From contig NZ_RJRZ01000022.1 in assembly GCF_003993775.1 (NCBI RefSeq), positions 1 through 62,001 on the forward strand: DNA of 62,001 nt, given 5' to 3'. This DNA comes from Frigidibacter oleivorans (GTDB lineage Bacteria; Pseudomonadota; Alphaproteobacteria; Rhodobacterales; Rhodobacteraceae). Below the pieces are notes generated by a model that made no database searches, was not told the origin of the DNA, and worked only from the letters and a program-made list of their open reading frames with translations. The translations under genes were made by a program, and so were the position numbers. Shown in pieces: positions 37,017-47,259 of this stretch (the first letter of the stretch is position 1; every line of letters begins with the position of its first letter).

Positions 37017-37143
37017 ACCGTGCATTCTAGACCCGGCCGATGCGCGCGTCATGCAAATTCATCTATCTGCCGCCTGCAATACGGTCGGACCATGCACGCG
37101 CGATCCGGTAGTCTGGATGACATCTCAGAGAGGAGAGACGCCC

Positions 37144-38256
37144 ATGGGCCCCTTCCCCCACGACGCCCCCAAGGCCGAAATCAGCGCGCGCAATCCCGCC
37201 GGCACCGACGGGTTCGAATTCGTCGAATTCGCCCATCGCGAGCCGGAACAGCTGGACCGGGTTTTCCGGCAGATGGGGTTCGCGCCCGTCGCCAAACACC
37301 GGTCCAAGGAGATCACGCTCTACCGGCAGGGCGATATCAACTATCTGCTCAACGCGGAACCGGACAGCCACGCCGCCGAATTCGTCGAGGCGCACGGCCC
37401 CTGCGCCCCGGCCATGGCCTGGCGCGTGGTCGACGCGCAAAAGGCGCTGCGGCGCGCGGTCGAACTCGGCGCCACCGAATATACCGGCCCCGGCAAATCG
37501 CTGGACGTTCCGGCGGTGGTCGGCATCGGCGGGTCGCTGCTCTATTTCGTCGACACCTATGGCGATGACGGCAGTTGCTATACGGCCGAATTCGACTGGC
37601 TGGGCGAGGTCGACCCCAGGCCCGAAGGCTTCGGCTTCTACTACCTCGATCACCTGACCCACAACGTGATCCGCGGCAACATGGACACCTGGTACAGGTT
37701 CTACAGCGAGACGTTCAACTTCCGCGAGATCAAGTATTTCGACATCAAGGGGCGGCAGACCGGCCTCGTGTCGCGCGCCCTGACCTCGCCCGACGGCAAG
37801 ATCCGCATCCCGATCAACGAAAGCACGGACGATCACAGCCAGATCGAGGAATACCTGCGCGAATACAAGGGCGAGGGTATCCAGCACATCGCCATCGCCA
37901 GCGAGGACATCTATGGCGGGACCGACCGGATCGCCGAGGCGGGCATGGAATTCATGCCGGCGCCGCCGTCCACCTACTACGAGATGTCGCACAAGCGGGT
38001 TCAGGGGCATACCGAACCGCTGGACCGGATGGCGGCGCGCGGCATCCTGATCGACGGCGAGGGCGTGGTCGATGGCGGCATGACTCGCATCCTGCTGCAG
38101 ATCTTCTCCAAGACCGTGGTCGGCCCGATCTTCTTCGAGTTCATCCAGCGCAAGGGCGATGACGGGTTCGGCGAAGGCAATTTCCGCGCCCTGTTCGAAT
38201 CGATCGAGGAAGACCAGATCCGCCGCGGCGTGCTCAAGGCCGAACCGGCGCAGTAA
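37144..38256 (+). CDS. hppD: 4-hydroxyphenylpyruvate dioxygenase
   Basis: A 370-residue Fe(II) dioxygenase that turns 4-hydroxyphenylpyruvate into homogentisate. The facial triad is at His170 (DHLTHNV), His248 (GIQHIA) and Glu332 (FFEFIQRKG). Both vicinal-oxygen-chelate domains are present. GAGGAG precedes the ATG at 37144; the longer open frame upstream is not supported. It supplies the substrate of HmgA and completes the tyrosine branch within the window. Confidence 0.97.
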   Translation: MGPFPHDAPKAEISARNPAGTDGFEFVEFAHREPEQLDRVFRQMGFAPVAKHRSKEITLYRQGDINYLLNAEPDSHAAEFVEAHGPCAPAMAWRVVDAQKALRRAVELGATEYTGPGKSLDVPAVVGIGGSLLYFVDTYGDDGSCYTAEFDWLGEVDPRPEGFGFYYLDHLTHNVIRGNMDTWYRFYSETFNFREIKYFDIKGRQTGLVSRALTSPDGKIRIPINESTDDHSQIEEYLREYKGEGIQHIAIASEDIYGGTDRIAEAGMEFMPAPPSTYYEMSHKRVQGHTEPLDRMAARGILIDGEGVVDGGMTRILLQIFSKTVVGPIFFEFIQRKGDDGFGEGNFRALFESIEEDQIRRGVLKAEPAQ

Positions 38257-38302
38257 GGCCGATCCGGGCCGGTTCGCCGGCCCCGTCGCCCCGGAACCCC
38301 AC

Positions 38303-38653
38303 ATGGCCTGGACCGACTATTCCTCTGCCCCGCCCTCCGGGTCGCTCGTCTGCCCCAGCACTGCCGTCGCCTCGGTGGCGGCGGTGGATGTCGCGAGCGA
38401 GAAGGGCGTGTTTCCGCTGATCCTGGTGCGCTCGCCCGAGGGGCTGCGGGCCTATGTCAACGCCTGCCCGCATCAGTATCTGCCGCTCAATTACCGCGGC
38501 GAGCAGCTTCTGTCGTCCTGCGGGACTAGGCTGCTGTGCACGGCGCATGGGGCGAGCTTCGACGCCGCGACGGGCGAAGCCCTCGCCGGAGCGCCCTGCC
38601 CGCTCGACGCCGTGCCGGTTGTCGAGGATGGCGGGGAAATCCGCATCGCCTGA
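38303..38653 (+). CDS. small Rieske [2Fe-2S] protein
   Basis: A 116-residue protein with both Rieske ligand pairs: C-P-H in NACPHQYLP near residue 55 and C-T-A-H in LLCTAHGAS near residue 79. It is a stand-alone Rieske ferredoxin with no oxygenase domain. It begins 46 bases after hppD on the same strand, so it is probably co-transcribed; as I recall, such proteins often accompany homogentisate genes in Rhodobacteraceae. It may pass electrons to an oxygenase or protect iron enzymes; its role is not known. Confidence 0.85.
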   Translation: MAWTDYSSAPPSGSLVCPSTAVASVAAVDVASEKGVFPLILVRSPEGLRAYVNACPHQYLPLNYRGEQLLSSCGTRLLCTAHGASFDAATGEALAGAPCPLDAVPVVEDGGEIRIA

Positions 38654-38686
38654 GCGAAGGCTTCGCAGCCTCGGGCCCCGTGGATG

Positions 38687-38720
38687 GCGGGAGGGCCCCT
38701 GTGCGGAAGCGCCCTCCCGC
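38687..38720. terminator. bidirectional terminator between convergent genes
   Basis: GCGGGAGGGC (38687-38696) and GCCCTCCCGC (38711-38720) form a perfect 10-base stem with a 14-base loop between the stops of the Rieske gene and the Atu4866-like gene. Confidence 0.6.
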
Positions 38721-38725
38721 AGGCG

Positions 38726-39043
38726 CTACGGCTGCCGCCGGAGGATCATGCCCCCGTGGTGCAGCGTGTTCTCGTCAACGAAGGTGCCATCGGCGGTGAA
38801 GCCGGTGTCGTCCCAATACTGGATGTAGTTGCCGTCCACCTCGTAGCGTCCCTGATAGGCGCTCTCCCGGTCTCCGCGGGCTTCGTCATAGCGCCCGTTT
38901 GGCAGAAGCTCATGGCGAACCCTGTTGTCGTCGGTGTTCCACATCCCGACATAGGGGTGATCGGCAGGGGCATTTTCTGCGGCTGCGCCGGACGGTTGCC
39001 CGAAAAGCGCCAGGGCGACGGCGGAGGCGAGTCTTTTCTGCAT
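38726..39043 (-). CDS. Atu4866-like small secreted protein
   Basis: A 105-residue protein: a 22-residue signal peptide ending GAAAE, then a compact conserved domain beginning HPYVGMWNTDDNRVRHE and containing LPNGRYDEARG, YQGRYEV, IQYWDDTGFTADG. This matches the small Atu4866 family, whose members have a lipocalin-like beta fold and no known function. The AGGAACCG-type sequence before the ATG is weak. It is followed upstream by another small secreted protein gene on the same strand, 65 bases away. Confidence 0.75.
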   Translation of the reverse strand: MQKRLASAVALALFGQPSGAAAENAPADHPYVGMWNTDDNRVRHELLPNGRYDEARGDRESAYQGRYEVDGNYIQYWDDTGFTADGTFVDENTLHHGGMILRRQP

Positions 39044-39108
39044 GTTCGGTTCCTTTCAACTGAGGAGGGTGGAGGGGGCGCGCCGCGACCGCGCGCCCCG
39101 GGAGGCGT

Positions 39109-39630
39109 TCACTCCGTGACCGGTTCGTTGTTCTCGACGACCTGCTGATAGGCCGCGAGGTCGAGAAAGGCCTCGGCTTCCACGACCTCTCCGTCTGCCA
39201 TCCGGAAGATCCAGAGGAACTGGTTTTCGTAGGCGTCGCCGGAGGTGGTGGTGGCCGCGCCGTCGAACCGGACGATCACCGTGTCATCCACCGCCCAGAT
39301 GGCATGGACCTCGGGCACGACCGGCGCCGACAGGCGGCTGACCAGCGGCAGGGAGGCATCCTGCACGAAGCTGTCGCGGCTTTCATAGGTACCCGCCACC
39401 GGGCCGGAGCCGTAAATGGTCCAGCGCACGTCGGGCGCGAGCAGCGGATCGAAGACGCTGCCGCCGGCCGCCCACCGGTCGAAAGCCTCGCGCACCGCGG
39501 CCTCGTTCCGGGCGGCGACGCCCGACGGATCGGCCAGCGCAGGGGTTGCGAGGGCCGGGATCGCGAGGATGGCGAAGGCGCCGGCGAGTTGCACGGATCG
39601 CATGGCGCCGTTACGGATGGATCTGGTCAA
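39109..39630 (-). CDS. secreted NTF2/SnoaL-like protein
   Basis: A 173-residue protein with a signal peptide (AGAFAILAIPALATPALA) and an NTF2-like alpha-beta cone domain: VREAFDRWAAGGSVFDPLLAPDVRWTI, then VPEVHAIWAVDDTVIVRFDG and FLWIFRMADGEVVEAEAFLD. SnoaL-type proteins of this group are usually small-molecule binders or isomerases. AAGGAG lies 7 bases before a TTG at 39630, which I take as the start; an ATG at 39603 would shorten the signal sequence. It shares orientation with the SDR gene upstream, 50 bases away. Confidence 0.72.
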   Translation of the reverse strand: MTRSIRNGAMRSVQLAGAFAILAIPALATPALADPSGVAARNEAAVREAFDRWAAGGSVFDPLLAPDVRWTIYGSGPVAGTYESRDSFVQDASLPLVSRLSAPVVPEVHAIWAVDDTVIVRFDGAATTTSGDAYENQFLWIFRMADGEVVEAEAFLDLAAYQQVVENNEPVTE

Positions 39631-39680
39631 AGTGCTTCTCCTTCTGGCTGACGTGGTGGATGTCGAGGGGCCTGCGCCGC

Positions 39681-40403
39681 TCACCCCTGCTGCCCCTGCG
39701 GGCGCACGGTGATCTCGTTCACGCCGACATTTTCGGGGCTCTCGATGACGTGGCGCACCAGCCGGCCGATATCGGCGGGCTGAAGCGCGATGGCGCGGTA
39801 CTCATCCATGAAGGCCATCGTCTCTTCATGGGTGATCGTCTGCGCCAGTTCGCTTTCCACGACACCGGGGTTGATGCAGGTCACCCGGATATGCGGGCTT
39901 TCCTGCCGCAACCCCTCCGAAATCGCCCGCACCGCGAATTTCGTGCCGCAATAGACCGCCGCCGTGGGTACCGCGTTCAGCGCGCCGATAGAGGCGATGT
40001 TGATGATCTGGCCCGCGTTCTGCCGGTCCATGACCGGAAGCACGGCGCCGATGCCCCAAAGCACGCCCTTGACGTTCACGTCCACCATGCGCTCCCACTC
40101 GTCATGCTTGCCGGCCGACATCGGCGACAGCGGCATGACGCCGGCATTGTTCACCAGCACGTCGATCCGGCCCCAGAGGTCGAGGGCGGTTGCGGCGAAG
40201 GCGGCCATGTCCGCGCGGCTGGTGACGTCGAGCGCGCGGAACTCGGCGGCGCCGCCCGCGGCCCGGATGTCCCCGGCGATGGCGGCAAGCCGGTCGGTAC
40301 GCCGGGCGCCGAGCAGCAGCCTGGCACCCGTCGCGCCCAAGGCCCGCGCGATGCCCTCGCCGATACCGCTCGACGCGCCGGTGATGAGAATGACCTTGTC
40401 CAT
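39681..40403 (-). CDS. short-chain dehydrogenase/reductase
   Basis: A 240-residue classical SDR. The cofactor motif TGASSGIGEG is at residues 8-17, NNAG follows near residue 84, and the catalytic Ser, Tyr and Lys are in INIASIGAL and YCGTKFAV. Arg residues after the second strand (GARRTDR) favour NADPH. AAGGAG lies before the ATG at 40403. It is divergent from a LysR gene (113-base gap) that most likely controls it and the downstream secreted proteins. Confidence 0.9.
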   Translation of the reverse strand: MDKVILITGASSGIGEGIARALGATGARLLLGARRTDRLAAIAGDIRAAGGAAEFRALDVTSRADMAAFAATALDLWGRIDVLVNNAGVMPLSPMSAGKHDEWERMVDVNVKGVLWGIGAVLPVMDRQNAGQIINIASIGALNAVPTAAVYCGTKFAVRAISEGLRQESPHIRVTCINPGVVESELAQTITHEETMAFMDEYRAIALQPADIGRLVRHVIESPENVGVNEITVRPQGQQG

Positions 40404-40515
40404 GTGAAGCTCCTTCCGTCCGTCTTCTGGCGTCACGGGGAAGGTGGCGGCGTTTGACTGTCGCTTGTAGAGGCCCGGCCGTTGACGCTATGGTTAGCCA
40501 AACTGGACAACCGCC

Positions 40516-41418
40516 ATGGACCTCAACCTTCTCCCGCTGCTGCTCGCCGTGGCCGAGGAGCGGAACTTCAGCGCCGCCGCCGACCGGATGGGGGTCACGC
40601 GTTCGGCCGTCAGTCAGGCCATCCGGCGGCTCGAGGACCAGCTCGGGACGGCCCTTGTGCTGCGCACCACCCGTTCGGTCCGGCTGACCGAGGCGGGCGC
40701 GGCGCTCGTCGCCGCGCTGCAGGCGCCGATGACCGAAATCGGCAGCGCGCTGGAAAGCGCGGGGGCGCGCGACGCGCCGCGCGGCCATCTCCGGCTGACG
40801 GCCACCTCGATCGCCGAGCCGTTTCTTTCGGGCCCGCTTCTGGCGGGCTTCGTGCAAGGCCATCCGCATGTGACGGTGGACGTGACGGTGACGGACGAGG
40901 AATTTGACATCGTCGCCCATGGCTTCGATGCCGGCATCCGGCTGGGCGAGGTGATCGAGAAGGACATGATCGCGGTCCCGGTCGGCGGCGACCAGCAAGA
41001 GCGCGCCGCCGCCGCCCCCGCCTATCTGGCCCGCCATGGCGCGCCGGCCCACCCGCGCGAACTGGTGGATCATCCCTGCATCGGCTGGCGCCGCGCGCCG
41101 GAGCTTGCCCCGCACCGCTGGGAATTCGTCGAGAACGGTCAGCCCTTCGATGTGGCGGTGAACCCCCGCTTCACCACGAACGACCTGCGGCTGATGATCC
41201 GGATGGCCCGTGCCGGCGCGGGGATCACCTTCGCGCCGGAGGATTGCCTGCGCGCGCACTTCGACGACGGCACACTCGTGCCCTTGCTGGAAGGGTTCCT
41301 GCCCCCCTTCCCGGGCTTCTTCCTCTACTTTCCACAGCGACGCAACATGGCCCCGAAATTGCGGGCCCTGGTGGATCACGTCAGGCGCTTCCGGGAGGCG
41401 CGTGACCCCGTCGCCTGA
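40516..41418 (+). CDS. LysR-family transcriptional regulator
   Basis: A 300-residue LysR protein. The helix-turn-helix is in NFSAAADRMGVTRSAVSQAIRRLE, followed by LVLRTTRSVRLTEAG. The effector domain resembles that of regulators with FDAGIRLGE (residues around 137). It is divergent from the SDR gene; the intervening 112 bases include TTAG-N-CCAAA sequence that could be a binding site. Confidence 0.9.
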   Translation: MDLNLLPLLLAVAEERNFSAAADRMGVTRSAVSQAIRRLEDQLGTALVLRTTRSVRLTEAGAALVAALQAPMTEIGSALESAGARDAPRGHLRLTATSIAEPFLSGPLLAGFVQGHPHVTVDVTVTDEEFDIVAHGFDAGIRLGEVIEKDMIAVPVGGDQQERAAAAPAYLARHGAPAHPRELVDHPCIGWRRAPELAPHRWEFVENGQPFDVAVNPRFTTNDLRLMIRMARAGAGITFAPEDCLRAHFDDGTLVPLLEGFLPPFPGFFLYFPQRRNMAPKLRALVDHVRRFREARDPVA

Positions 41419-41601
41419 CGGACGCGGGACGCATCCGCCCCTTGAGCTGAGCCGGCGCCGGGGCATCGGCGCATCCGACCTGGCGACGCCAGGTACCTCA
41501 GCCTTGCCTCCGTGGATGGGGAGGTTGAATACGATCCGCGCGGACCTCTGCCGCGAGAGATGGACCTGCGGGGCCGGTCCCGTGCCGAGGCACCCGCGCG
41601 T

Positions 41602-41634
41602 CCGGCCGGCGGCGCGTGCAGGGCCGCCGGCCGG
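41602..41634. terminator. strong hairpin between convergent genes
   Basis: CCGGCCGGCGGC (41602-41613) and GCCGCCGGCCGG (41623-41634) form a perfect 12-base stem with a 9-base loop, just before the stop of the Tat-signal SDR gene and after the LysR gene. The rest of the 224-base gap shows nothing else. Confidence 0.6.
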
Positions 41635-41642
41635 ATGCTGCG

Positions 41643-42509
41643 TCAGTTCAGACCGCCATTCGCATAGACGGTCTCGCCATTGATCCAGCCCCCGTTTTCC
41701 GAGCAGAGGACGGCAATCACGTTGGCAATGTCCTCCGGTTCCCCAAGTCGGCGCAGCGGCGTCGCTTCGGGAATGCCGTCCAGCAGCTCTTCGCCATGCT
41801 GCCACAGCAGCTGGGTATCCACGGCGCCCGGAGCGACGGCGTTGACCCTGATGTTCCGTCCGGCAACTTCCTTGGCCAGAACGCGGGCATAGATCTGCAG
41901 GTCCGACTTCGTGCCGGCATAGGCGGCGCCGCCCGGAGGCGGTTGCCGGACAATGCCCGACGACAGGGTGATGATGCGGCCGCCGTCACGCACATGGCGC
42001 GCGGCCTCGCGCAGGACGTTGAACCCGCCCTTCACATTGGTGGCGATCATCCGGTCGAAGGCGGCGTCGGTCATCTCTGCAAAGGGGCCGGAATTGAAGA
42101 TGCCTGCATTGCTGACGACGACATCGACGCCGCCGAAGGCCTCTTCATTGGCCGCGAACAGGGCGCGCACGGCCTCGGGATCGGCCACGTCCGCCTGCAG
42201 CCAGATCGCCCGGCCGCCCTCCGCCTCGATCTCGGCCACGACCTGCGCCGCCAGATCGGTGTTGACGAGGCAGTTGACGGTGACGGCATAGCCTTCCCGG
42301 GCCAGCCGTCTGGCGGTGGCGGCACCGATGCCGCGGGAAGATCCGGTCACGATGGCGGCCCGGCCCGTCCCGGGGCGCGTGGCGGGATCGGCGTCACTCG
42401 CCGTCTGGGCGGACGCCGTGCTGGCGAGCGTGAACGCTGCCGGCCCCGCTGCGGCGAGTGCCAGAAACGTCCGGCGGAAAGTGTCGGGGGCGTCGGTCGG
42501 TTCGGTCAT
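41643..42509 (-). CDS. short-chain dehydrogenase/reductase with Tat-like signal peptide
   Basis: A 288-residue protein. Residues 1-35 look like a Tat signal: DTFRRTFLALAAAG with Arg12-Arg13, a hydrophobic run, and a cleavage site near ASTASAQ. An ordinary SDR follows: TGSSRGIGAATA cofactor motif, SNAGIF, the catalytic Ser in ITLSSG, and Tyr/Lys in YAGTKSDL. SDRs need NAD(P)H and are normally cytoplasmic, so export would be odd. The start at 42509 gives the whole signal. The closest SDRs are of the 3-oxoacyl-ACP reductase type. It is convergent with the LysR gene. Confidence 0.8.
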   Translation of the reverse strand: MTEPTDAPDTFRRTFLALAAAGPAAFTLASTASAQTASDADPATRPGTGRAAIVTGSSRGIGAATARRLAREGYAVTVNCLVNTDLAAQVVAEIEAEGGRAIWLQADVADPEAVRALFAANEEAFGGVDVVVSNAGIFNSGPFAEMTDAAFDRMIATNVKGGFNVLREAARHVRDGGRIITLSSGIVRQPPPGGAAYAGTKSDLQIYARVLAKEVAGRNIRVNAVAPGAVDTQLLWQHGEELLDGIPEATPLRRLGEPEDIANVIAVLCSENGGWINGETVYANGGLN

Positions 42510-42859
42510 GTTACAGGTTTCTTTCGATTGAGCCTCAGGAGGGTGCGGGCCGCGACGCGGCATCCGGACATGCGGGTGCATGAGCCGGCGCGCGATGCGG
42601 GCATCCTCTGGGGCCAGGCCACAGTCAGGGTCGAAGCAGGGACGGGCGTCCGGTCGGCTGCGCCGGGTCCGCCGCACCATGCAATGTCGGCGCATGGCCC
42701 TCGCTTCGAGGCTCAATCTAGGGGCTGCCGCCTGCGACCAGAATGCTCAAACCTGCTGGAAACCTGCCTGTTCCTCCGGAAAGGACGCGCCCGCTGCCGC
42801 GTCCCGACCGCTCAACGCGGCCGCCCCCTCGCCCGGCCCGGCCCGGACCCGGCCACGCC
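42510..42859. other. 350-base intergenic region, no gene seen
   Basis: This lies upstream of the Tat-signal SDR gene and downstream of the MocR-type regulator gene, both on the minus strand. Open frames exist on both strands but none shows a family motif or ribosome site. It presumably contains the SDR promoter; I could not recognise a specific site. Confidence 0.5.
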
Positions 42860-44200
42860 TCACAGCACGCCCCGCAGGAACGAGAAGAAGCGGCTGTCGT
42901 TCACCCGGCTCCAGTTGATGCGCATGCCGGGCGGATGACTCTCCGTGCCCGCGTGAAACAGCGAGCCGGGCGCGAGGAAGATCCCCTGCGCCGACGCCTG
43001 ATGGGCCACCTCGAGATCGTCGAGCCCCTCGGGCAGCCGGATCCAGCCGTACAGCCCGCCCTGCGGTTCGGCAAAAAGGGACACCCCCAGCGCGCCCAGC
43101 CGCTGCATCCCCTCGGCCCGCGCCAGGGCCAGCCGCCTGGCCATCGTCGTCTTGATCTTCTCGTAGCGGCGGCTGCGGATCAGGTTGGCGATGAGCCGTT
43201 CGGTATAGCTCGAACTGCTGACGGCAAGGATCATCTTCAACTCGGCGAGGCTCGAGGCGATTTCGGGCCGGGCAATGATGTAGCCGGAGCGCAAGGAGGG
43301 CGAGAGCGTCTTGGAATAGCTGCCGATCTGGATCACCCGGTCGAAAAGGTCGAGATGGGCCAGTCGCGTCCCTTCCAGCCCCGGCAGGTCGAGGAAGGGG
43401 TCGTCGTCCACCACCAGCATCTCCTGCCGGTCGGCGACCTGCAGGATGGCATGGGCCGTGGGCAGGTCGATGGAACAGCCCGTGGGATTCTGGCCCAGCG
43501 ACTGCGTGAAGAAGAGCCGCGCGCCATGGTCGCGCGCTAGGCTGCGCAACGCCTCGGGGTCGGGTCCGCTGGGCCGGCGCGGCACGCCGATGACCGTGGC
43601 CCGCGCCAGCCGCAGCTTGGCGAACAGCGGATAATAGCCCGGATCGTCCACCAGCACCGGATCGCCCTCGCGCACGAAGCGCCGGATCACCAGGTCGAGG
43701 GCGTGGTTCGCGCCGAAGGTGGTGACGATCTGCGAGGACGCCACCTCGATGCCCTGCGCCAGCTGCGCGGCGGCGATGTATTCGCGCAGCAGCAGCAGCC
43801 CGTGCGGCGTGCCATAGCCGCCTTCCCCCGCCGACAGCGTCAGGCCCGGCACCGCGTTCAGCAGCCAGTTCTCCGGCGGGCGCCCGTCGCCGGGCACGAC
43901 CGTATGCGGCCGGTCGACCTGCGCATGCAGCAGCGAGACGGTGTCGATCGCCTCCTGCAGGTTCTGCGGTTCGACCGCCATCGAGCGCGCATGCGCGACG
44001 AAGAAGCCCGCGCCCTGCCGCGAGGTCACGAGACCGCGCGCCACCAGCCGGTCGTAGACCGCCACCATGATGTTCTTGGACACGCCATATTGCTCGCAGG
44101 CCTGCCGCAGCGATTGCAGCCGCGCGCCATGCCGCAGCTCTCCCTGCAGGATCCGGTTCTGGAGCGCCTCGAAGATACGGTCGGTCTTGGTCTGTGCCAT
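42860..44200 (-). CDS. MocR-type (GntR/aminotransferase) transcriptional regulator
   Basis: A 446-residue fusion. Residues 1-75 are a GntR winged helix-turn-helix ([42 protein letters not shown]). The rest is a fold-type I aminotransferase domain, with the likely PLP Lys in [17 protein letters not shown]. Such regulators sense amines or amino acids through PLP chemistry. It is divergent from the HMG-CoA reductase gene, and the 113-base gap holds repeated CTGTACC/GTACAG sites. A plain aminotransferase role is less likely because of the intact DNA-binding domain. Confidence 0.88.
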   Translation of the reverse strand: MAQTKTDRIFEALQNRILQGELRHGARLQSLRQACEQYGVSKNIMVAVYDRLVARGLVTSRQGAGFFVAHARSMAVEPQNLQEAIDTVSLLHAQVDRPHTVVPGDGRPPENWLLNAVPGLTLSAGEGGYGTPHGLLLLREYIAAAQLAQGIEVASSQIVTTFGANHALDLVIRRFVREGDPVLVDDPGYYPLFAKLRLARATVIGVPRRPSGPDPEALRSLARDHGARLFFTQSLGQNPTGCSIDLPTAHAILQVADRQEMLVVDDDPFLDLPGLEGTRLAHLDLFDRVIQIGSYSKTLSPSLRSGYIIARPEIASSLAELKMILAVSSSSYTERLIANLIRSRRYEKIKTTMARRLALARAEGMQRLGALGVSLFAEPQGGLYGWIRLPEGLDDLEVAHQASAQGIFLAPGSLFHAGTESHPPGMRINWSRVNDSRFFSFLRGVL

Positions 44201-44208
44201 GCAGCAAT

Positions 44209-44261
44209 CTGTACCCTAAAACCGGGATGTACAGTACAGGCTCAATTGTTCCAGCTGTACC
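44209..44261. promoter_or_regulatory. GTAC-repeat operator region of the HMG-CoA reductase locus
   Basis: CTGTACC occurs at 44209-44215 and again at 44255-44261 in direct orientation, 46 bases apart. Between them is GTACAGTACAG (44229-44239), which contains the perfect palindrome TGTACAGTACA. MocR-type regulators typically bind direct repeats, and this gap lies between the regulator and its presumed target. Confidence 0.6.
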
Positions 44262-44313
44262 AATACAAGAACGCACAAACCGGCGACTATCCCTTCCAAA
44301 CGGGAGGACGTTG

Positions 44314-45627
<1,314 letters not shown>

Positions 45628-45649
45628 GGATCACACAGGGAGGAAGACC

Positions 45650-46684
45650 ATGACCACATCGACCCGGCGCAGCATGCTGCGCCTCGGGGCGGCCGCACTG
45701 GCTGCACCCGCCATCGTCGCCGCGACCTCGGTGCGTGCCCAGGGCACGACCACCTGGCGGATGCAGGCCCTCTGGGGCGGCGGCACCACGCCCATGGAGT
45801 TCGAGGAACGCTTCTGCGCCCGCGTCGCCCAGCTGACCAACGGATCGCTGCAGATCACCCCCTTCGCGGGCGGCCAGATCGTGCCCGCGGCCCAGGCCTT
45901 CGACGCCGTGCGCGGCGGCGCCTTCGAACTGATGAAGACCTTCGACGGCTACACCGCCGGCAAGATCCCGGCGCATGGCTTCTCGTCCACCGTGCCCTTC
46001 GGCTTCCCCGAGGCCGACCAGTACGAGGCGTGGTTCTACGAACGCGACGGGCTGGACCTGGCGCGGGAAAGCTATGCCTCCGCCGGCCTGACCTATGTCG
46101 CGCCGACCGTCTATGGCGAGGAGCCCATTCATTCGCGCGTGCCGATCACCAGCATCGCGGACCTGAACGGGCTGAAGGGCCGCTTCGTCGGCCTCGCCGC
46201 GGCGGTGATGGGCGATTTCGGCGTCTCCGTTTCGCCGCTGCCGACCTCCGAGGTCTATTCGGCGCTCGACAAGGGGCTCGTGGACATCGCCGACCGCGGC
46301 GACATCAAGGCCAATTACGAGGAAGGCCTGCACGAGGTGGCCCAGTATCTGGTGCTGCCGGGCTTCCACCAGCCCTCGACCGCGACCTCCTATGTCGCGA
46401 ATACCCGGGCCTACGAGGCGCTGGACGACCAGCAGCGCGCCGCGCTCGAGGTCGCATCGCGCGAGATCTCGGGCACGCTGCGTCAGAACATCCTCGTCGC
46501 CAACGGCGAGTATATCGCCAGGTTCCAGGGGGCCGGGGTCGAGATCGTGGACCTCGATCCGCAGGATATCGCGGACAACCGCGCCAAGGCGGTGGAAAGC
46601 TGGGCCAAGGCGGCAACCGACGACCTGTCGAAGCGCATGATGGACTCGCAGGTCGCGCTGATGAAAGAACTGCGCCTGCTGTGA
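45650..46684 (+). CDS. dctP: DctP-type TRAP transporter solute-binding protein
   Basis: A 344-residue periplasmic protein with a Tat-like signal (STRRSMLRLGAAAL, cleavage near SVRAQG). The body has the DctP fold: MQALWGGGTTPMEFEERF, AQAFDAVRGGAFELMKTF and a ligand-loop LNGLKGRFVG. It starts 22 bases after the HMG-CoA reductase stop with GGGAGGAAGACC before the ATG. Co-transcription with that enzyme suggests mevalonate or a near relative as ligand; this is inference from context. Confidence 0.9.
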   Translation: MTTSTRRSMLRLGAAALAAPAIVAATSVRAQGTTTWRMQALWGGGTTPMEFEERFCARVAQLTNGSLQITPFAGGQIVPAAQAFDAVRGGAFELMKTFDGYTAGKIPAHGFSSTVPFGFPEADQYEAWFYERDGLDLARESYASAGLTYVAPTVYGEEPIHSRVPITSIADLNGLKGRFVGLAAAVMGDFGVSVSPLPTSEVYSALDKGLVDIADRGDIKANYEEGLHEVAQYLVLPGFHQPSTATSYVANTRAYEALDDQQRAALEVASREISGTLRQNILVANGEYIARFQGAGVEIVDLDPQDIADNRAKAVESWAKAATDDLSKRMMDSQVALMKELRLL

Positions 46685-46743
46685 CAGTCGCAAAGGGGCC
46701 GGCCTGAATCGTCGGGCCGCCCTTCCCTTTCCCGGAGTCCGTC

Positions 46744-47259
46744 ATGCTGCACCTGTCCCGTGGCATCACCGCGCTGAACCGCGGTCTCTTCGCCGTATCG
46801 AAATGGCTCGTCTACGCCATCGTCCTCCTGATGCTGTGGGAGGTGCTGTCGCGCTATCTGCTGGCGGCGCCCACCTCCTGGGCGCCCGAGCTTGCAACGC
46901 TCGTCTTCGGGCCCTTCTTCCTGCTGGGCGGGCCGTACCTTCTGCATCTGGGCGGGCATGTGGCGGTCGACATCGTCTCGGCCAAGGCTACGGGCAGGCT
47001 CGCCACGGTGCTGACCCTCATCGGCCTGCTGTTGGCGGCTGCCTTCGGGCTGATCCTGCTGTGGTTCGCGGCTCCGCTGGCCTGGCAGAGCTACAGCTAC
47101 GGCGAGACCAGCTATTCGGCCTGGAACCCTCCGATCTGGCCGGCCAAGCTGTTCCTGCCGCTCGCCGCGCTGCTGCTCGCCCTGCAGGCGCTGGCCGATA
47201 CCGTCGCCGTCCTCTCCGGCACCCATCCCGGGCCCGATGCGGGCGCGGAGGCGCAGTGA
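46744..47259 (+). CDS. dctQ: TRAP transporter small permease subunit (DctQ)
   Basis: A 171-residue membrane protein with four helices and the DctQ pattern: MLWEVLSRYLLAAPTSWAPELA and GGHVAVDIVSAKATG. Its stop overlaps the dctM start by one base (TGATG). It completes the importer with the flanking dctP and dctM. Confidence 0.9.
   Translation: MLHLSRGITALNRGLFAVSKWLVYAIVLLMLWEVLSRYLLAAPTSWAPELATLVFGPFFLLGGPYLLHLGGHVAVDIVSAKATGRLATVLTLIGLLLAAAFGLILLWFAAPLAWQSYSYGETSYSAWNPPIWPAKLFLPLAALLLALQALADTVAVLSGTHPGPDAGAEAQ

Noticed and set aside
42580-42918. A small plus-strand gene in the 42.5-42.9 kb gap
   Set aside because: No ribosome site, no recognisable domain, and it runs into the MocR gene on the other strand.
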